From Fasciolopsis buskii (Eukaryota > Platyhelminthes > Trematoda > Plagiorchiida > Fasciolidae): a stretch of DNA of 64,000 nucleotides. The stretch is from assembly GCA_008360955.1 (NCBI GenBank), contig LUCM01008322.1, forward strand, positions 66,213 to 130,212, given 5' to 3'. Of this stretch, positions 1 through 13,883 are shown one piece after another (positions within the stretch are counted from its first letter, which is position 1; every line of letters begins with the position of its first letter). Position numbers and translations under genes: made by a program. The notes under the pieces are model-generated. The model worked only from the letters and a program-made list of their open reading frames with translations, did not search any database and was not told the DNA's origin.

Positions 1-3000
1 ACACACCCGTCCCCCGAAAAAAAACAAAACAAAGCGCTATAACAAGGGTCCGGACGATAATGGAAACACCACCAACAACAATAACAATGCCAAGGCCGGG
101 AACAAATTGGTTATTACGTGGATTGCTTGTCACTAATTACGAATGCGCGTTTGTACAACTGTCGTCAAACCGTGCATTTCCATGTGTCACGTACGAGGAA
201 ATTATGTCGTCGTGTGGTGGTGAACTCCTATTAGTCGATCGTGCGGGATTCCAACATCCGAAGTGACAACAAAGGTACAACTACGAGGATGACGTAAACA
301 CGAAGAATTATGACGGATGCCGAACTTTCGGGTTGAAATACATGTATTGCAATCTACCTGATAAACTTAAGTCTTGGATAGTTTTATCTGGCTGTACAGC
401 CATGGACATGGGAACCCGGCTTGCTTTTCTTATACTGACTATTCATCGTAAAACTTTCCAGCCATCGTATGTTTTTTTTCCACTGAAGAGGATCGCCGTT
501 CGTTGGGAGCTGTCAGTTGCAGAACTGACCGTCGTTGAACGTATTCAGACCCAGAACGCATCCGAATAAATGGCATCATCTGGTCCGCCTGAGCAACGTT
601 TACGATCACCCCGGTCGTGCTGCCAACATGTTCACCGTGGCGTATGGAAGTCAAACAGCAAAATTTGTCGCAGATGCCAGATTTGAACGTCAACGATCAC
701 CAGGGCGAATTGGGCGAGTAAAACAGGGCAAGTGACCGTTGTTGAACCTATCGCTGCTTAGAATCAGACGTCGAATAGTCATTTTTCCATGCGAATAATG
801 CAAAAAGTAACGATCACAAAGGGAAGAAACAATCTGGAACGAAATCTCTCTGTTTATTACTAACTTACTTTCTTCCAATGCACATTATACCGCGTCTTCC
901 TGTTAGTTCGTCTGATCTCACTTGATATCGCTGTCTGAACTCCTGACATTTTCCCGGTTAGTCAAAACATTCTACCATAAATCCTATCTCTGGCATTTCG
1001 TCAAACGGAGATGACCCTTCGTCGCCTAACATATCCAGGTTGCCTGTCTCTGTACAGGCTCATACAATCGTTTTTGGAATTCTCTGACAGTCGTTTTCCA
1101 CCCATCGATCGACCATAACATCAGGTATGCCGCCTGAGCTGTCTCAGTTCCTCTCGAACATGCGTAGATTTTGCACCGGTTTCAACCAGCTTGCAAAAGT
1201 TCATCCCATTCCTCCAAGAGTCAATCTCTCATTCGATCATGGTTGAGTTTCATGCGCAAATAGAAAGCTTCCTGTCCATCCCTCCTCCCAAGAAGAAAAA
1301 CACTTTCGACATAAATGCCTCAGGGTGGAGGAATACACAGTACTGTGGTTAGCCGCATGATTAGAAGGTCGTGATGTACGCATCGTCGACTGTTCATTAC
1401 AATCCTCCAACCGTCAACCGAACAGACGCGATTGGAACAAACACGTCAGTCAAACAATTCGGTGACTGGTGTCGGCAGGGGGCGGCGGTGAGAGGCGATT
1501 TTTTAATCACGTGCATTCGAAATTCATTTAGTTTGGATTAATTCAAATTCTTCGCCCGCCAAAAAGATTCTCGTCACTCCGAGTTATTTTTCGCCACAGA
1601 TTCACAGTCGAGCGCAATTTAGATCAGGATAGAAAAGTCCTCGAAAATGTCGGCAAAGTAAAAACATATTTGCGAACTGCATATTCTAATTCATTTTAGA
1701 AAGTCACACACGAAATATCATGCCCAGATTGTTTTTTCCCCTCGACTGAATTCCATTATGACAGACTACCGATTACCGGTTGCCTTGATACTGCAACCCA
1801 AAACAAAATCTACCGGATATTCAAACGAAATCGGTGACATAGACAGCTTGGTGTGTGATCTGGAGAAAAAAGGCTTCCCGTTCAATTCATCCGAACGGGT
1901 TATCTAAGAGTCTAAAAGCGGGAGGCATTGAAATTATCATTAATTTTTGTGCCACCCATGCTACTAAAAAGTTTATCAATAGTACTAGAAGGGCTACAAA
2001 TTACTTTCATTACCGGTATTCGAAGTTACTATAATTATCATGATTACTACTAGTACTACTGCAACAATTAACACTTTTATTACTATGATTAATGATATTA
2101 CCAGTATGGCTAAAACTGACGTCTATTACTAATAGATGTAATTATTTTTTGACATTTTATTACCGTAATACCGCCAGTACTACCGATTCTAATGTGAGAT
2201 GTTCGTATACACTATCTGACAGCTAATTTCACTAACAGTGCGATACTTCTCGTGATCTCAGAGGATGCGGTCGGCAGCGAACGAAACTGGATGACTTCCG
2301 GAACAAAGCACTTGCTTAAAGCTCATCATCAGCATGGAGATATCGAACGGTGAGAACTGTGGGTTAGCTAGATGGCGGCCTAGTGGAAGATATTCAACCG
2401 GACACTGCCATGCGTGATTTGCAAGATCTGTGGACCGACAAACTGACGAGAAAGTGCCAGAGCTGGAGAACGAGTGATGGTCAGAAAGCATTCTCAAGAA
2501 GTAGGCTCATATTTGATAGTGTAACACCAAACATTTGACCAGAAATAATGATCAACCACACGTTAGCAGTAGTTCGATCAGGATGAAAGTCGATCGTCAG
2601 ATGAGAACAAGCATCAACGAGCCGAGTCTGACGGGGCTTGGCAGAAAACATCATTTATAGTATTTGGTTTGGTCCAATAGATTGGAAAATAATTTACTGA
2701 ACTGAGATCATCTGGTTTGTTCTTAATTGATCAAACAGGACGGCTGATCAGATCTAACCCGGAAAGGGCTAATTGATGATGACTTGAACTTTTGACTACA
2801 TAACACCCGATTTGTCATGCAATTTTGGACGCCCGACGAGGCAAAACGCTACCATGTTGTCAGAACGAAGACAAGGCAATCGATCGTCCGCAATTTCGCA
2901 AAACGCGAGATAAGAGAAGATGAGGAAGAGCAGATATCTATAAATGACCAGATAATTAGTGTTGCCCAGAATCGTATGCCAAAATGTGTCTTTTCTCTAT

Positions 3001-4440
3001 CAGATGCGGATGTCTTCCATTATAACAAGGTCAGACCACTTGATGTTCTTGATAAAGTCGCCGCTTATCGTTAAAAATAAGTTATCACTTGGGATCAGAT
3101 TTCAAGACAGTTATCTTCCACGATCAATAGAATCAAGGAGTTGGCCAGTCTGTTTTGATTTAGTGCTTTTTGACAAGAATGTGTGCATCCGAAACGGCAT
3201 TTAGTTTTACTCTGATAGATATGACCCAAGGAATCCACGAAACGGAAGGAAATAATGGGGGATACATTTTTGCAGAAGTGCAGAACCCGGAACAACAAGC
3301 GATTGCTCGTCCGTGAAGCGTATCACGGGGATTTCGAGCAGTCCAGATGCGACAAAATGCCCGTTGTTCATTCCGGCTCATCCTTCAGCTTACAACGGAC
3401 CGTTCAGCATTCGGATGTCTGCGATAAACTATGATCAGGTCAACTCAAATGGATCAGCTTTCGGTTCGCATCGACTGAGATAGCATTTGTTAACATTCGT
3501 TTTCATTGTTTCGCTCGATGACAAATACATCTTCTGATCCGTTTCATCATCTGTTGGCTTCTGTGCAACAGTGCTTGCATGCCACGATTCATATTCTCTC
3601 AGAGTCCAGCGGCGACCTGAGTTCGAATTTTCCAGTCAGGACTTGGCGAATGCAAACTGCAATCAACGTTGCCTAAAAGGTGAACAACTTCGGATCACCG
3701 TCCTGGTACTTTCACCGTGTGATTTTCGTGTTCCTATCACGACAGCCGGAAATGCGTTAAACATCACCCTATACTACTATTGGCTGGAAAACATGTGTGA
3801 TGAAAGCAGTATAGCTGAAGTTCGGAAATCCAGTTTACGAGCACATCAACTGCACCGGGGGGATGATCTCTTCCATTTTAGTTCAGGATAGTGATCGCGG
3901 CCACTTAATGAGTGGCCCACATTGATTGTTTTCTCAACTCAACCCGGAACGGGATCATCTAGCGTGTGATTGCACTGTTTGCCACACGAAACTGACTGGT
4001 TACCAGTTGAACGAAGTATCGAAGGTATCAAAGGGACGAATATTTCTACTTCTTACTATATTTATTATTACAAAGGTTATCAGTGTCAATGCCCATAATG
4101 AGAACTATTCAGTATAGCCAATGCAGATATCTGCTAGTTAAGTTGTCTTTCGATTACACCATCAGGCGCTACCACCAACAAATAATATCGAAGTTCACTG
4201 TTAGACAAATAATTGCAGAAATCGATAGAATGAGGTGTCCTGGTATTCTGCTGAGCTTGAAAAGCTGGCTACGTACTTAATGCAGCATCTCATACCAAGT
4301 ACGTCTCCAAGTTTGTTGATTTTAAACTTGGAATGCTGCGCCTAACTCCATTGTGTCTTGACAAAGACTGTGCGGGGGCACGTCACTCAAGCAGCTTGAT
4401 TCCCAAAGCCATTGTGAACATCCTTTTACAAACTTCATTT
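1..4440. other. Anonymous sequence, no supported gene
   Basis: I see no gene here. Open frames are all under about 110 codons, overlap one another on both strands and show no recognisable domain. The longest, at 3571-3891 on the plus strand, translates without low-complexity runs but matches nothing I know and has no convincing splice context. The sequence is moderately AT-rich with no long repeat that I can match elsewhere in the window. Confidence 0.6.
1925..2200. repeat. Degenerate ACT/ATT triplet-rich tract
   Basis: The stretch is crowded with ACT, ATT, TAC and TAG triplets in imperfect order, for example around 2030-2070 and 2150-2190. It looks like an old trinucleotide microsatellite broken up by substitutions. 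A younger relative may be the TAG/CAG array beside the assembly gap at 35.8 kb. No coding or RNA function is suggested. Confidence 0.5.
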
Positions 4441-4470
4441 TGCTTTCCTCCTCAGTAGTATGTTTCGCAT

Positions 4471-4545
4471 ACGGATGGATGAACAAAATTTCCCCGGAAT
4501 CACCCGATCGATTTCGCGGTTATTGCCGCTCTTCGTTTTGTTTTG
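4471..4545 (-). mobile_element. Relic of ribozyme repeat family B
   Basis: Read on the minus strand, this matches the 3' half of the family B unit seen at 28.4, 35.3 and 48.5 kb: a stem II hairpin (GCGG, loop CAATAA, CCGC), then GAAAT in place of the core GAAAC, then a CCGGGG block and a segment ending near CATCCATCC. The CUGACGA half of the core is ruined (ACGAAG remains). The four-pair stem II is better preserved than in the younger copies, which supports the folded structure. A fossil, not an active ribozyme. Confidence 0.55.
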
Positions 4546-5138
4546 ATCGGAACTGTTGACAAGTGCACCAGTTCATAATGGTTACTCTTTGTGGGCAGCC
4601 CCTTTTGACAGATTCTGTTTACCCTGTATGGACGCAGGAAGTGGAGTGGAGTGCGCAAAAGTGGACACTTCAAGAGTACATGAGAGCTAGGATGTACACT
4701 TCGGTTTTACGATCGAACTAGGTGGAAACCGAAGTGTTTATCGATCGGTGAAGGTAGATACCCCAATTTTAAAATTCGCCCGGAAGTGATAAACTCCAAA
4801 CAAAGAAACACGAAACTGAAACCCTCGGTTCGGATTTCATAACCAAAAATACTGGATCAGTTTGTTCAGATTTTCGTTGCTACCTCAAAACATCGTCTGC
4901 TCAGTTGGAAAAAGAGAAAACTAGGCGGTGAAAAATCAACCGCAGGATGGCAAATTTAGAAGAAAAACATAGGAAACAATGGATTTCGAATACACGAACG
5001 CCACCGACTGGGGCAACGAACCATATCGCTTCTCGTTTTCGCCCATCGCTTGGGGGAATTTGGAGGGCTAAACTTGGGACAGACTGTAGCTACACTAGAG
5101 GCGCTCATTAGTGTTTTCCTGCCATTTTGTCACCTTGA

Positions 5139-5775
5139 TTCATCTTCCAACCACCATGTGCAGCTTACAATGAGACACGCGTTCGGTGGGTATGAGCGAA
5201 GCATGTCCCCGCCGTCTTAATCTAGTCTGATTCGGTGTCTGTTCAAAAGACTGAACCGTAAAAACCAGCACCTTGCATCTAGCTTCTGAGCTACTGACAA
5301 AATCCTCCCACCATATTTTATTAATACTACAAAGAAAATGGTATTCAATCACCGAACGTCTTCGGACATCTGCTCTCAGCGGCCACGTTTCGGAGCCACA
5401 TACTACTAGTAGGAACCTCGCTGCCACGGTGTCTACCCCAACTTTGATCGCTAGCCGGATGTCACGTCGACATCACAAATGCCTGACCTTGACGAATGCC
5501 AGTCAACGATGAATGTGTACACGAAGACACAACTAAATCAGCCCACCTCACCCAATTCTTCCCCTGAAGTAACGTGGTTCGGCATCGCACCAGTACAATT
5601 CTTCAACTTCATCTTACATTGGAGGTGCATCACACTCAACAAACATACACATTATCGGCCAAACGATCGAGGAAAAATCTGCAACATATTAGGGTCCTCA
5701 CTCAGCAGCACAACACTATCCGCATAATCCAACACAGACAAATTCCTGTCGGAGCTACTTCCATAACTATCTAAG
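5139..5775 (-). pseudogene. Decayed non-LTR retrotransposon reverse transcriptase, C-terminal part
   Basis: On the minus strand, successive frames recover the end of a LINE-type reverse transcriptase. At 5770-5675 a frame reads LDYADSVVLLSEDPNMLQ, the polymerase active-site region, with the second catalytic aspartate of YADD changed to S. A second frame near 5640-5545 reads CKMKLKNC, then PNHVTSGEELGEVG before a stop. A third, 5500-5140, gives VRHL, a stop where tryptophan is usual, then RRDIRLAIK and CGSETWPLR, VRRRSVIEY and IWWEDFVSSSEARCKVL, the typical C-terminal block of trematode endonuclease/reverse-transcriptase LINEs. At least two frameshifts and two stops make it dead. The endonuclease and upstream palm are absent, as expected for a truncated copy. 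RTE-like versus CR1-like membership cannot be settled by eye. Confidence 0.85.
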
Positions 5776-8644
5776 GGACAAAAATGAAAAGAGAGGATGA
5801 AAAGTGGCAATTTTGACGAACGCCATTTCTCGAGATGAACTCGGGTAAGACATCGCCGTAAGGATGATCGGGACTTCAGCTACCTGTTGCAGAGATTGGG
5901 TACCTGAGATTGATTTCTCTCTTACACTTTTCAGTGAGTGGCAATGTTACGATCAACGAAGTTGGACAGTGATTTCACATCAAGACAGGCAGAGATCGGT
6001 CCGCGAAAGATGTGGTTGTGTTCTAAGGCTGATTGCGGTGACGATTTGGGTAGGAAAAAAACTTGATCCTCACACGCACACTTTCTAGGAGTACTCGGGC
6101 AACCTGTGAATGAAGACTCAATTTGTTGCCACGTGCCCAATGTGTAACAGCGGTCATCATACTCGTTTAATCGATAGGAAGCGAAGAGGGAATCGGTAAA
6201 GTACACTTTGGTACAAAATCTGCCAAGCACGATAAAGGACAAATAGGATGATTCGCCTTTCAGCTATAACCAATCGGCGACTTTTCGTTCTCCTGGCCGT
6301 TATCTCGATCAGTGTGTTTGGTTCACCCGAATAAACAAACAACCTCACACTCGTTATTAAATAGCAAACAAATGAAGATATTCACGCTAATAACTTGTCC
6401 ACCCAATACGACGCCAAAAAGACGTCAAAAGCATATGCCGCCATTTCGCAAGTGCAGATAAACGGATAACGTTCCGCTATCGCCTTTCACATATGACAAT
6501 CAGTTAGTACATCCAAACTTAAACCTAGTCCAGACAAGTAAGAATGTTTTCACATCACTTGAACACACCGTATTTAGGGACTTGAGCAAATGCAATGCGA
6601 CAACGTAACGGGATTCGGTTGAGTAAAAAGTAAACTTTATGAACATGCTGCTTCATTTGATACGAAGAATGCTGACTGACGGATACAAAAGCAGAACTTG
6701 TTCTGCTATGCAGAAAGCAGTTACTTTATTGCATTAATTTTACAGCCGACCGCTTGTGTCAGAAACGGATCAGTCGGGTACACATGAATGCCAAAAAATA
6801 GGACCCATCTGTTCAGTCATCAACCTGGATTCAGACGGATAAAACGATGTTGAGTAGATGCGATTTTCTTAAATTTCTTCCAGGACAAGAGATAAATTGG
6901 GGGATTCTTCAAAACGAAGCGACATGGCAAGACATGTGAAAAGGTTTCAGAAACGACCGATACCCCGATCTGAACCAAACCGAATTTTGGACAAACGAAA
7001 ATTATTGTGGTGACCGAGGGCGTAAACTCCAAAAAGTGGGTAAACGGCATTAAATCACCGAACCACGGATCTTTTAGGGTGGTTGCAGGCCTGATCTACG
7101 TGATGGGTCACGTGATTTGCATTTGAATTTACTCCCTTTCTTCTGATTTTGAATACCGCACTGATCACGTGAAGCCCAAGTTATATCGGTCACATTTTGA
7201 ATGCATCTTTCATCTGCTTGCGTCGATCACGGTCTTAGTAAGGGAGGAGGAGAAAGAGATATAAGAAACAACAAGATGACACACTTGATCCGCGTGATAA
7301 TCAGCACGGAAATTGGTGATTAAGGAACCGAAAATCACCACACTAATTTTTGGATATTGATTTACGTTTAGTATACCCCTGTCACACAAATGACACTTAC
7401 ACTTGAACTTTCAATTTGACATGCAGGAATATGTACTTCATGTGTGCTGTGAACAGATTAAATTACTATCGATTACCGTTACAAAACCAGCTGACACCAT
7501 TAGGATGACATCGCTTTGTCGTTCAGGCTAACATGACTCACTAATGAAGCCAACATATTTGAGCCGTATGCCATGATCCTCACCTTGCAGAATTGAATGA
7601 CCTAACTTATTTAGTACCTGTTTCTCAAGGAATTTTAGTGCACGAAATGCAATTGGAAACACCCTAATTTTGAATCTTTAAGATGGTGATCTTGGGTTAG
7701 CTGGGGACCGGATACATAACCGCACAATCTGGGAGCAGCTGGGAGTAAATGAGAACACGTAATTATGAATATTGTTCTCAATTAGTACGGAATAGGGTAT
7801 CAGCAGTTACTTGGATAAGTAACGAAAGGAAATCTTTTGACAATTCTTTCGACAGGTCCCGCCAATCATCGACGCAAAGTTTGAGAGAAAATATATTAAC
7901 AACACAGTGCTAGTTAGTGAAGCACACTTACGACCCGATCCCCAAGAGTACGGTTGTGGTGGAATGCTATTCTTAATAAAATAGTCTTAGAAACCACATG
8001 AAATTCACCACGTTTTTACGTTTTATACTGATCGGGTCAAACCGGATCAAGTTCAGCTCAGTTGGACGCACCTGTCTAAAACAATCCCGAGTATGATATG
8101 AGGTTACACAAGACACCGTTAATTGCAACAGGGCGAAACGATCGATATGCGACGGAACCACGTGGAATAGGAATTCAAACTGACCAGGTAGACCGTCATT
8201 AGCGTTGTGGTTGCGGGAAGTTCAAATCATCAGATCGATGGCTCGGTTAGACCTAGCTGAAAGAAGTGTTTAGTAGGTCATGCAGAGGTTTAAAATTCAG
8301 TGGAACCTAAATCATATGTGAATAAAAGCAAGGGAACTTGGGGTTATAGTTGTGGACGCCTATCTGGTGATTAGGCCGATTACAAGACCTGTCTAATTCT
8401 CGGGATATTTTCGCCTTTTCAACAAAGAATCAATTTCAAATCCTGGCTCCTCCTACTTACTCGTCATTCCACCCCAATTTTCTAGGGTGAACCTGGATTC
8501 AGGGCATTATTTCTGCGAGCTGCCTAGCTTACTTCCACCACTGGAAGATATAGATATTGACAGACGTCCAAAACACTTTGCCAACCTAGTTGGTATGGTT
8601 GGAACAAGGTGTACCGCTGACTAATTTGCGTAGACAGGAGAATC
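5776..8644. other. Anonymous sequence, no supported gene
   Basis: Only short overlapping frames occur and none carries a recognisable motif. Around 7090-7175 two CACGTG hexamers flank an ATTTGCAT octamer, which could be regulatory or chance. No repeat shared with other parts of the window was found. Confidence 0.55.
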
Positions 8645-8671
8645 GTGTGTGTGTGTGTGTGTGTGTGTGTG
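8645..8671. repeat. (GT)n microsatellite
   Basis: An uninterrupted run of about 13 GT dinucleotides. Confidence 0.95.
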
Positions 8672-11600
8672 ATACATCTTTATTTGAGCATGATTGATAA
8701 AAATCCCAAGCTCCGGAAAACCATGGTACAGTAGCTAGCGGAAAGTGCATTTAGATTTGTGTCAACCAACGAAGGTTACAAATAACTTTTGAAACATGCT
8801 AATTAACACGAATTGAACAAGAAACACGGAGTTCCAGGAATTTTCACACGTTCGATCAACTTGATATCCGAATCCACTTTTGTTGTGTGTGTTGGAAGCG
8901 ATTCCCGTCCACCGAGCAGTTTTCAGCTGGTACAGTACAGTCTAACGGCCAGAACCGGATAGTTAAAAGCCTCGACTGGTCAGAAGTCTCGTGATCCGTG
9001 CTGATGACTCAAATACATTCAAATTTTCGATCGGTTGTGATCACGGGATCAGTACATTGGAGCCTCACCCGAAACATGGGATTGATTTAAATTCACCCAC
9101 TGCCCATCAGCTTTTCCTGTTAGTGGCCCTCATTGACGGTGACCCTCTTCCCAATAATGCCGCTCTTGTTGAATTCACAATTAAAAGAAGCAAGAAAAGA
9201 AATAGGCACTATGAACATGTTATTGGTATTTGGGCAGTTCTACAGCGAATTTGCTCGACCATTCTTCCAAATGCGATTCTACGTTGTGAATTGTCAGTAT
9301 TGTAACGGCTAGTCCGAAAATTTACTTCACGTTACATTGTGATCACCATTGGCAAGCAGTTCGTAATTGGATTTTCCGTTCAGTCATAATGTTTTTGCGA
9401 CTGATTGGTTACTATCTCATACGGGATATTTATAGAAAAAGCGGAATTGAGTTTTGTTACCATAAATGAGTAGGTGGACTCCTCGATTGGAGCTCATATT
9501 TCACGGAAAATTCGATACTACAATCAGTACATTAGGGGAAATGAGCTGTTCTCCAAGGCAGGCAGTAGTTGGAACATGGATCAAACTGATCATTCGGTCA
9601 CGTGACAGAAAGGTATGGAGACATTAACCAATGGATTAACTCGAGTAGGTTCAATTAAACTACCGGGTTATCGTCCACGAGGTATCCTCCTTCCAAAAAT
9701 AGCAAATGATTGTTGGGGACAATGGGTGACATGGGTCAGCGGCGCAATTTTTTGCGGTCTTTTTTCGAAATATTTCTTCATCTATATAGTTTTTTTGCTT
9801 TCTTGTTCTCTTTTACATAGACTGTTTTCAGGTAGGAACCAAAATCAGGACAGTTTGGTTGAGTGTTATTAGTTATAAAGACTGAAGTGAACTGAACGGT
9901 GCAACGGTGCAACCGCATTACACCCGCGGAAACTTTACAACGCGCACACTGCAGTCAAATTGGCTACTTCACAGATCAACAAGCGATCGCGGAAGACAAA
10001 AATCAAACTGAAGTGCAAAGCAAAAAACATTCAGCATTCAAACACGGTTTAAATTTCACCAGTTTCTCAGTGTTTTACCTTGGCAATGGCTATCGAGTAG
10101 AAATCTCCGAGAGGTGAGTTCCGACTAACAACCCCTTATGCTATCATTATCATTACTATTATTATTACTCCTATTGTTATTACTATTCTTACCATTAGTG
10201 TCAGTCTGAGGTTCGTCTCCCATTGGCTAACTTTGAATGCCTGACGCTTTATGACCAAATTTTTCAGAACCCACGTTAACCGGACGACAGATGATCTGAC
10301 TAGTCTTTAGTCTACTTGTGACAACTTTCCCTTCCATTGAATTTTCGCTATGATTCCGCATTGGGATGCGTTGAAACATTCAGTGACTTAGCACCCTCTT
10401 AGTTCTACCCATTCGGTGATTGAGTACCCGTGCATCATTTGTTGTACGTAGCTCCATGTGGCGTGGATAGACAACAGATTCTTCCAAAGGTTAATATGAA
10501 ACCGGACACATTCTCCAATCAAGTTTTCACTTCTGTGTGGATGGGAAAGTCCGTTTCCCATTACAAGTTTTATGTCTCGCTTACATGTTTTACAATTTAC
10601 TAAGTGTAGCTAAGGTGACGGTTCAAACTGGGTATCTTCTCAAGGACTTATTTTTAACAAAACCTAAACGTATTGAACTACTGCGTCAGTATGACCTCTA
10701 GAAAGCTAAAGCCGTGTCCGCTTTTGAAATCACCTTATCTCAATCCTAAAAATAGACCATTTGTTGATTCTTTCGAAAATTACTTGAAAATGATTCAGGG
10801 TTCCCATGTGATTTGCTGGTTTAGATGTTCAGTCTGTTCTCTAATCGAGCGCGCAGACTTACATCCGATGTCTCCTCAGCCAATATGCTGTGCATCGCTT
10901 TGTCATGTGAGAACAAACGAAGAATCACGTGAATCGTATCCTATCACGTGGCCTTTGTGGCTATAAGTGTCCCAGGTGGATTGATCACTCAGTCAACTAA
11001 ATGGGACAAACGTATCAACCAGCTACCCCGTTTCAAATTCAGGCAACTTTCGACTAGGGGCGATAAGACTAACCGAAGCAAAGCGAACAAGAAACAATCC
11101 GATTGGTATCTTGGTGAACAAAACCGGTCAGAACTACGAGATTTTGTACCACTCGTGTTTAAACTTAGCGAAGTCAAACCGAATGCCATCAGCCAACGAA
11201 AGTCTAGATAAATTAAGCAAACCCCGTAACAGATCCAGTACAGACGAATACTTGGATAAAACAACTGATGTTTTGTTGTTGTGCTGTACAGTCTGTTGAG
11301 GTTTCAGTCCATGTGAATTGAAAAATGCTTTGCATTTCATTTGTTCTGTTTTGATGACTCAACTTTCGTAATACGAAGCGAGATTTGTGCACCACTGAAT
11401 CGAACGTTAGGTGGTAGCCTCAATGCGTCCATTTAGTTTTCACGACTGAGTAAATCACAAACAAATCCGGAATTCTGAACTAAAGAACTGGGGAGCGGTG
11501 ATGATCTGACAATCAGTACCTTGGCATTTCAACATGGTGGTCCCCCCATCTGCCATCGATAGCAGACTATTGAACAATAGGTGAGTTACGAGCGATCGGG

Positions 11601-13068
11601 GAATAGTCTTGCGAGAAACGTGAACAGGTTAAACGACTGCGACACCGAAATGACTACCATGCAACATATCTTTGCGAGGAGGGAAGAAACCGGGTCACGA
11701 GGTCATCGATGAGGGAGGGGTTACTAATTGTGGTTGCTATTGCAATGCAGACAGAAACGGATTGGTCTAACTTCACGAAATGTGTTTGTGCGTGTACAGA
11801 TTGTGATAGTCTGTGTAATAGTGCAACACTACTATTCCTATTGAGTGGGGTTAGAAGATAGAAATTTAAACTTGTTTCTTGTTACAAGGCAGCGTGAAAT
11901 TCTTCTCCAGCTTTGATGAAGCGCAAAACAGTTGCCTGTTTTCTTTTCCCCATGGAGATGGGCAACAGAGCAGGTAGGCATTGTTTGCACATCCGAGTAA
12001 CGATAGATTTCAAAGGTGTACATGAAGAAGTCGTCTTTGTGAAACTCAAATTTTCACGTTCCGTTTGTGTAACTCCGGTTATTTTATTTTTCCTCCCCAA
12101 CCTTTGACTGAGGCTTGTTCAGCGAGCAAGTCAAATAAGACATGTGATGAAACATACCGAATGTGCTTCAAACTCGTTCTTCCTCGAGCTTCGCCCCAAT
12201 AGTGCAACACTAAAACATGTCAGTTTATTTTGAAGGTCGACTAATTGTGGTGATGCGGGCATAGTGTGCTAGGCTGCCAAAACCAGGCAACAACAGGAAG
12301 AAGTTTTACCGTAGTTTATTCTACCGACAATACAGTCGCAACCTTTTAGGTGGACTGATAATTTATACTACAATGAAAGCCTGATGGCCATATTATGATT
12401 TGTTAATAACGAACAATCAAAAAAGTGCGAAAATTGTGGGAGTTATACATAAATTCTTTGGTATGCTCATTCCAAATTTGTTTTGGAAAAATGTGTAAGG
12501 TGTAGAACAATGAACTGTTGTTTTTCGACTAACATCTCTCACCATAAGGCCAAAAAAATCAATAATTAATTATTCTTTACGAAACCACAGTGGTCATTTC
12601 AAATTTCAAAGATAGAATCGCACATAATTGCCGCGGTATTTCTCCCAAGAATTTACTTTCTGTTCCGAGCACTATAGCGAATAAATAGAAATCCAGTAAT
12701 ATTTTTCATTAAAAAATTCAACTGCTCAATGGAACACGGCACAAGCGAAACGCACATTCCCACTCTGGTGACTGTAGTGATCGAAAGACCAGACATAGCA
12801 ACAGGAATCGGGAACGACATACACACGAGCTGTCGATCCTCATGCGGTAAACCATACTTGGATTAAAAGACATTTTGGCTTGTCAATAGAAAATTGTGTT
12901 GTGCTGGCTAATAAAGACCGTCGTCTCGACGCCGACTTCAACTGTACTGAATTTTGGGCAAAATAGCTGAATGTTATTGACCGACGGCATGAAGAGCCCC
13001 AAATTTTCCTCAGTGGACAGCTTACAAAGGTAAAAGTAATATACTGAGTTGTTCGTGTGTGTAGTGCA
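8672..13068. other. Anonymous sequence with weak open frames
   Basis: Plus-strand frames at 8991-9305, 9615-9872 and 10673-10966 are stop-free for 85-105 codons but match no family I recognise. The one at 9615 ends in a hydrophobic stretch (FIYIVFLLSCSLLH) that would look like a membrane segment if real. An ATT/ATC-rich imperfect microsatellite lies at 10139-10200. Two CACGTG hexamers lie about 20 bases apart at 10926-10947. None of this is enough for a gene call. Confidence 0.5.
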
Positions 13069-13073
13069 ATATA

Positions 13074-13115
<42 letters not shown>
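13069..13115. repeat. (TA)n microsatellite
   Basis: A TA run of about 23 units with one ACA interruption. The flanks do not resemble the family B ribozyme repeat, so this tract seems unrelated to that element. It creates spurious YIYIYI reading frames on the minus strand. Confidence 0.95.
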
Positions 13116-13883
13116 ATTCGATGTGTATGCCAACGATGCGCACGAACTATCTATGATCAACCATGAGTTGACGGCTTTGGACGAGTACACACTTGATGAG
13201 CGATGCTGATCACGTGAACTGTTGAATGCCTTTTGCAGCCTTTGTTGATTCGCCTGTTTACTAAAGCTCATTCATGAGCACGTATTCCCACTTCGGATTA
13301 AGTATCGCCTTACACCTACTGCCACTACACCTTGGCATTTAGGAGCTTACTTCATCAAGTGTCTAGTACCCTTGTCCTTTCAGTAAAATCTACTTTATAT
13401 CACTCATTGACGAACAGACAGTTATCCATGTTCCCTTACTGCCTGCATCTTACTTCAATGAAAGATGGTCCAACTTGTTTAACAATAAATCGTGCAGGAG
13501 TAAAACGCAGCTTTGAAATAAATCACACCCTTGCCTAGTACTGAATTTACTGGTCACAGATCGCTGAAGCACCACGGGGAAACTCAAACAAAACGGGGAC
13601 TCATTTTTTTATGTTCTCACGGAATTCATATCCCAATGCGAAGGTCCCATTTTCCATTCCAATAACTAAAGTGTACCCCTTAGTCAGCCATCCTGTCCCT
13701 GCTATCATCGGGAAACCACTGTCAACTGCTATCATCCAAACAATTAAGTGATCAAATTTGTCCGGAGAATAGTGTGTATTCTTAGCAGTCGGGACTTGGC
13801 CTTACTTTTGAATGAATTACCGTTGTCCGCGAGCTGTCATCTGTGGCAAATGAACCGTTCATTAGATTTGTGTCTTCATGAAA

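Noticed and set aside
8998..9010. CTGATGA on the plus strand as another hammerhead
   Set aside because: No stem II hairpin and no GAAAC at the required distance. The same applies to CTGATGA near 20448, 42690 and 55240 and to the minus-strand one near 49590.
12840..13271. 143-codon minus-strand frame
   Set aside because: It is kept open by the (TA)n tract, which reads as YIYI in this frame. The same holds for frames at 25.0, 26.4, 28.3, 35.2 and 48.4 kb.
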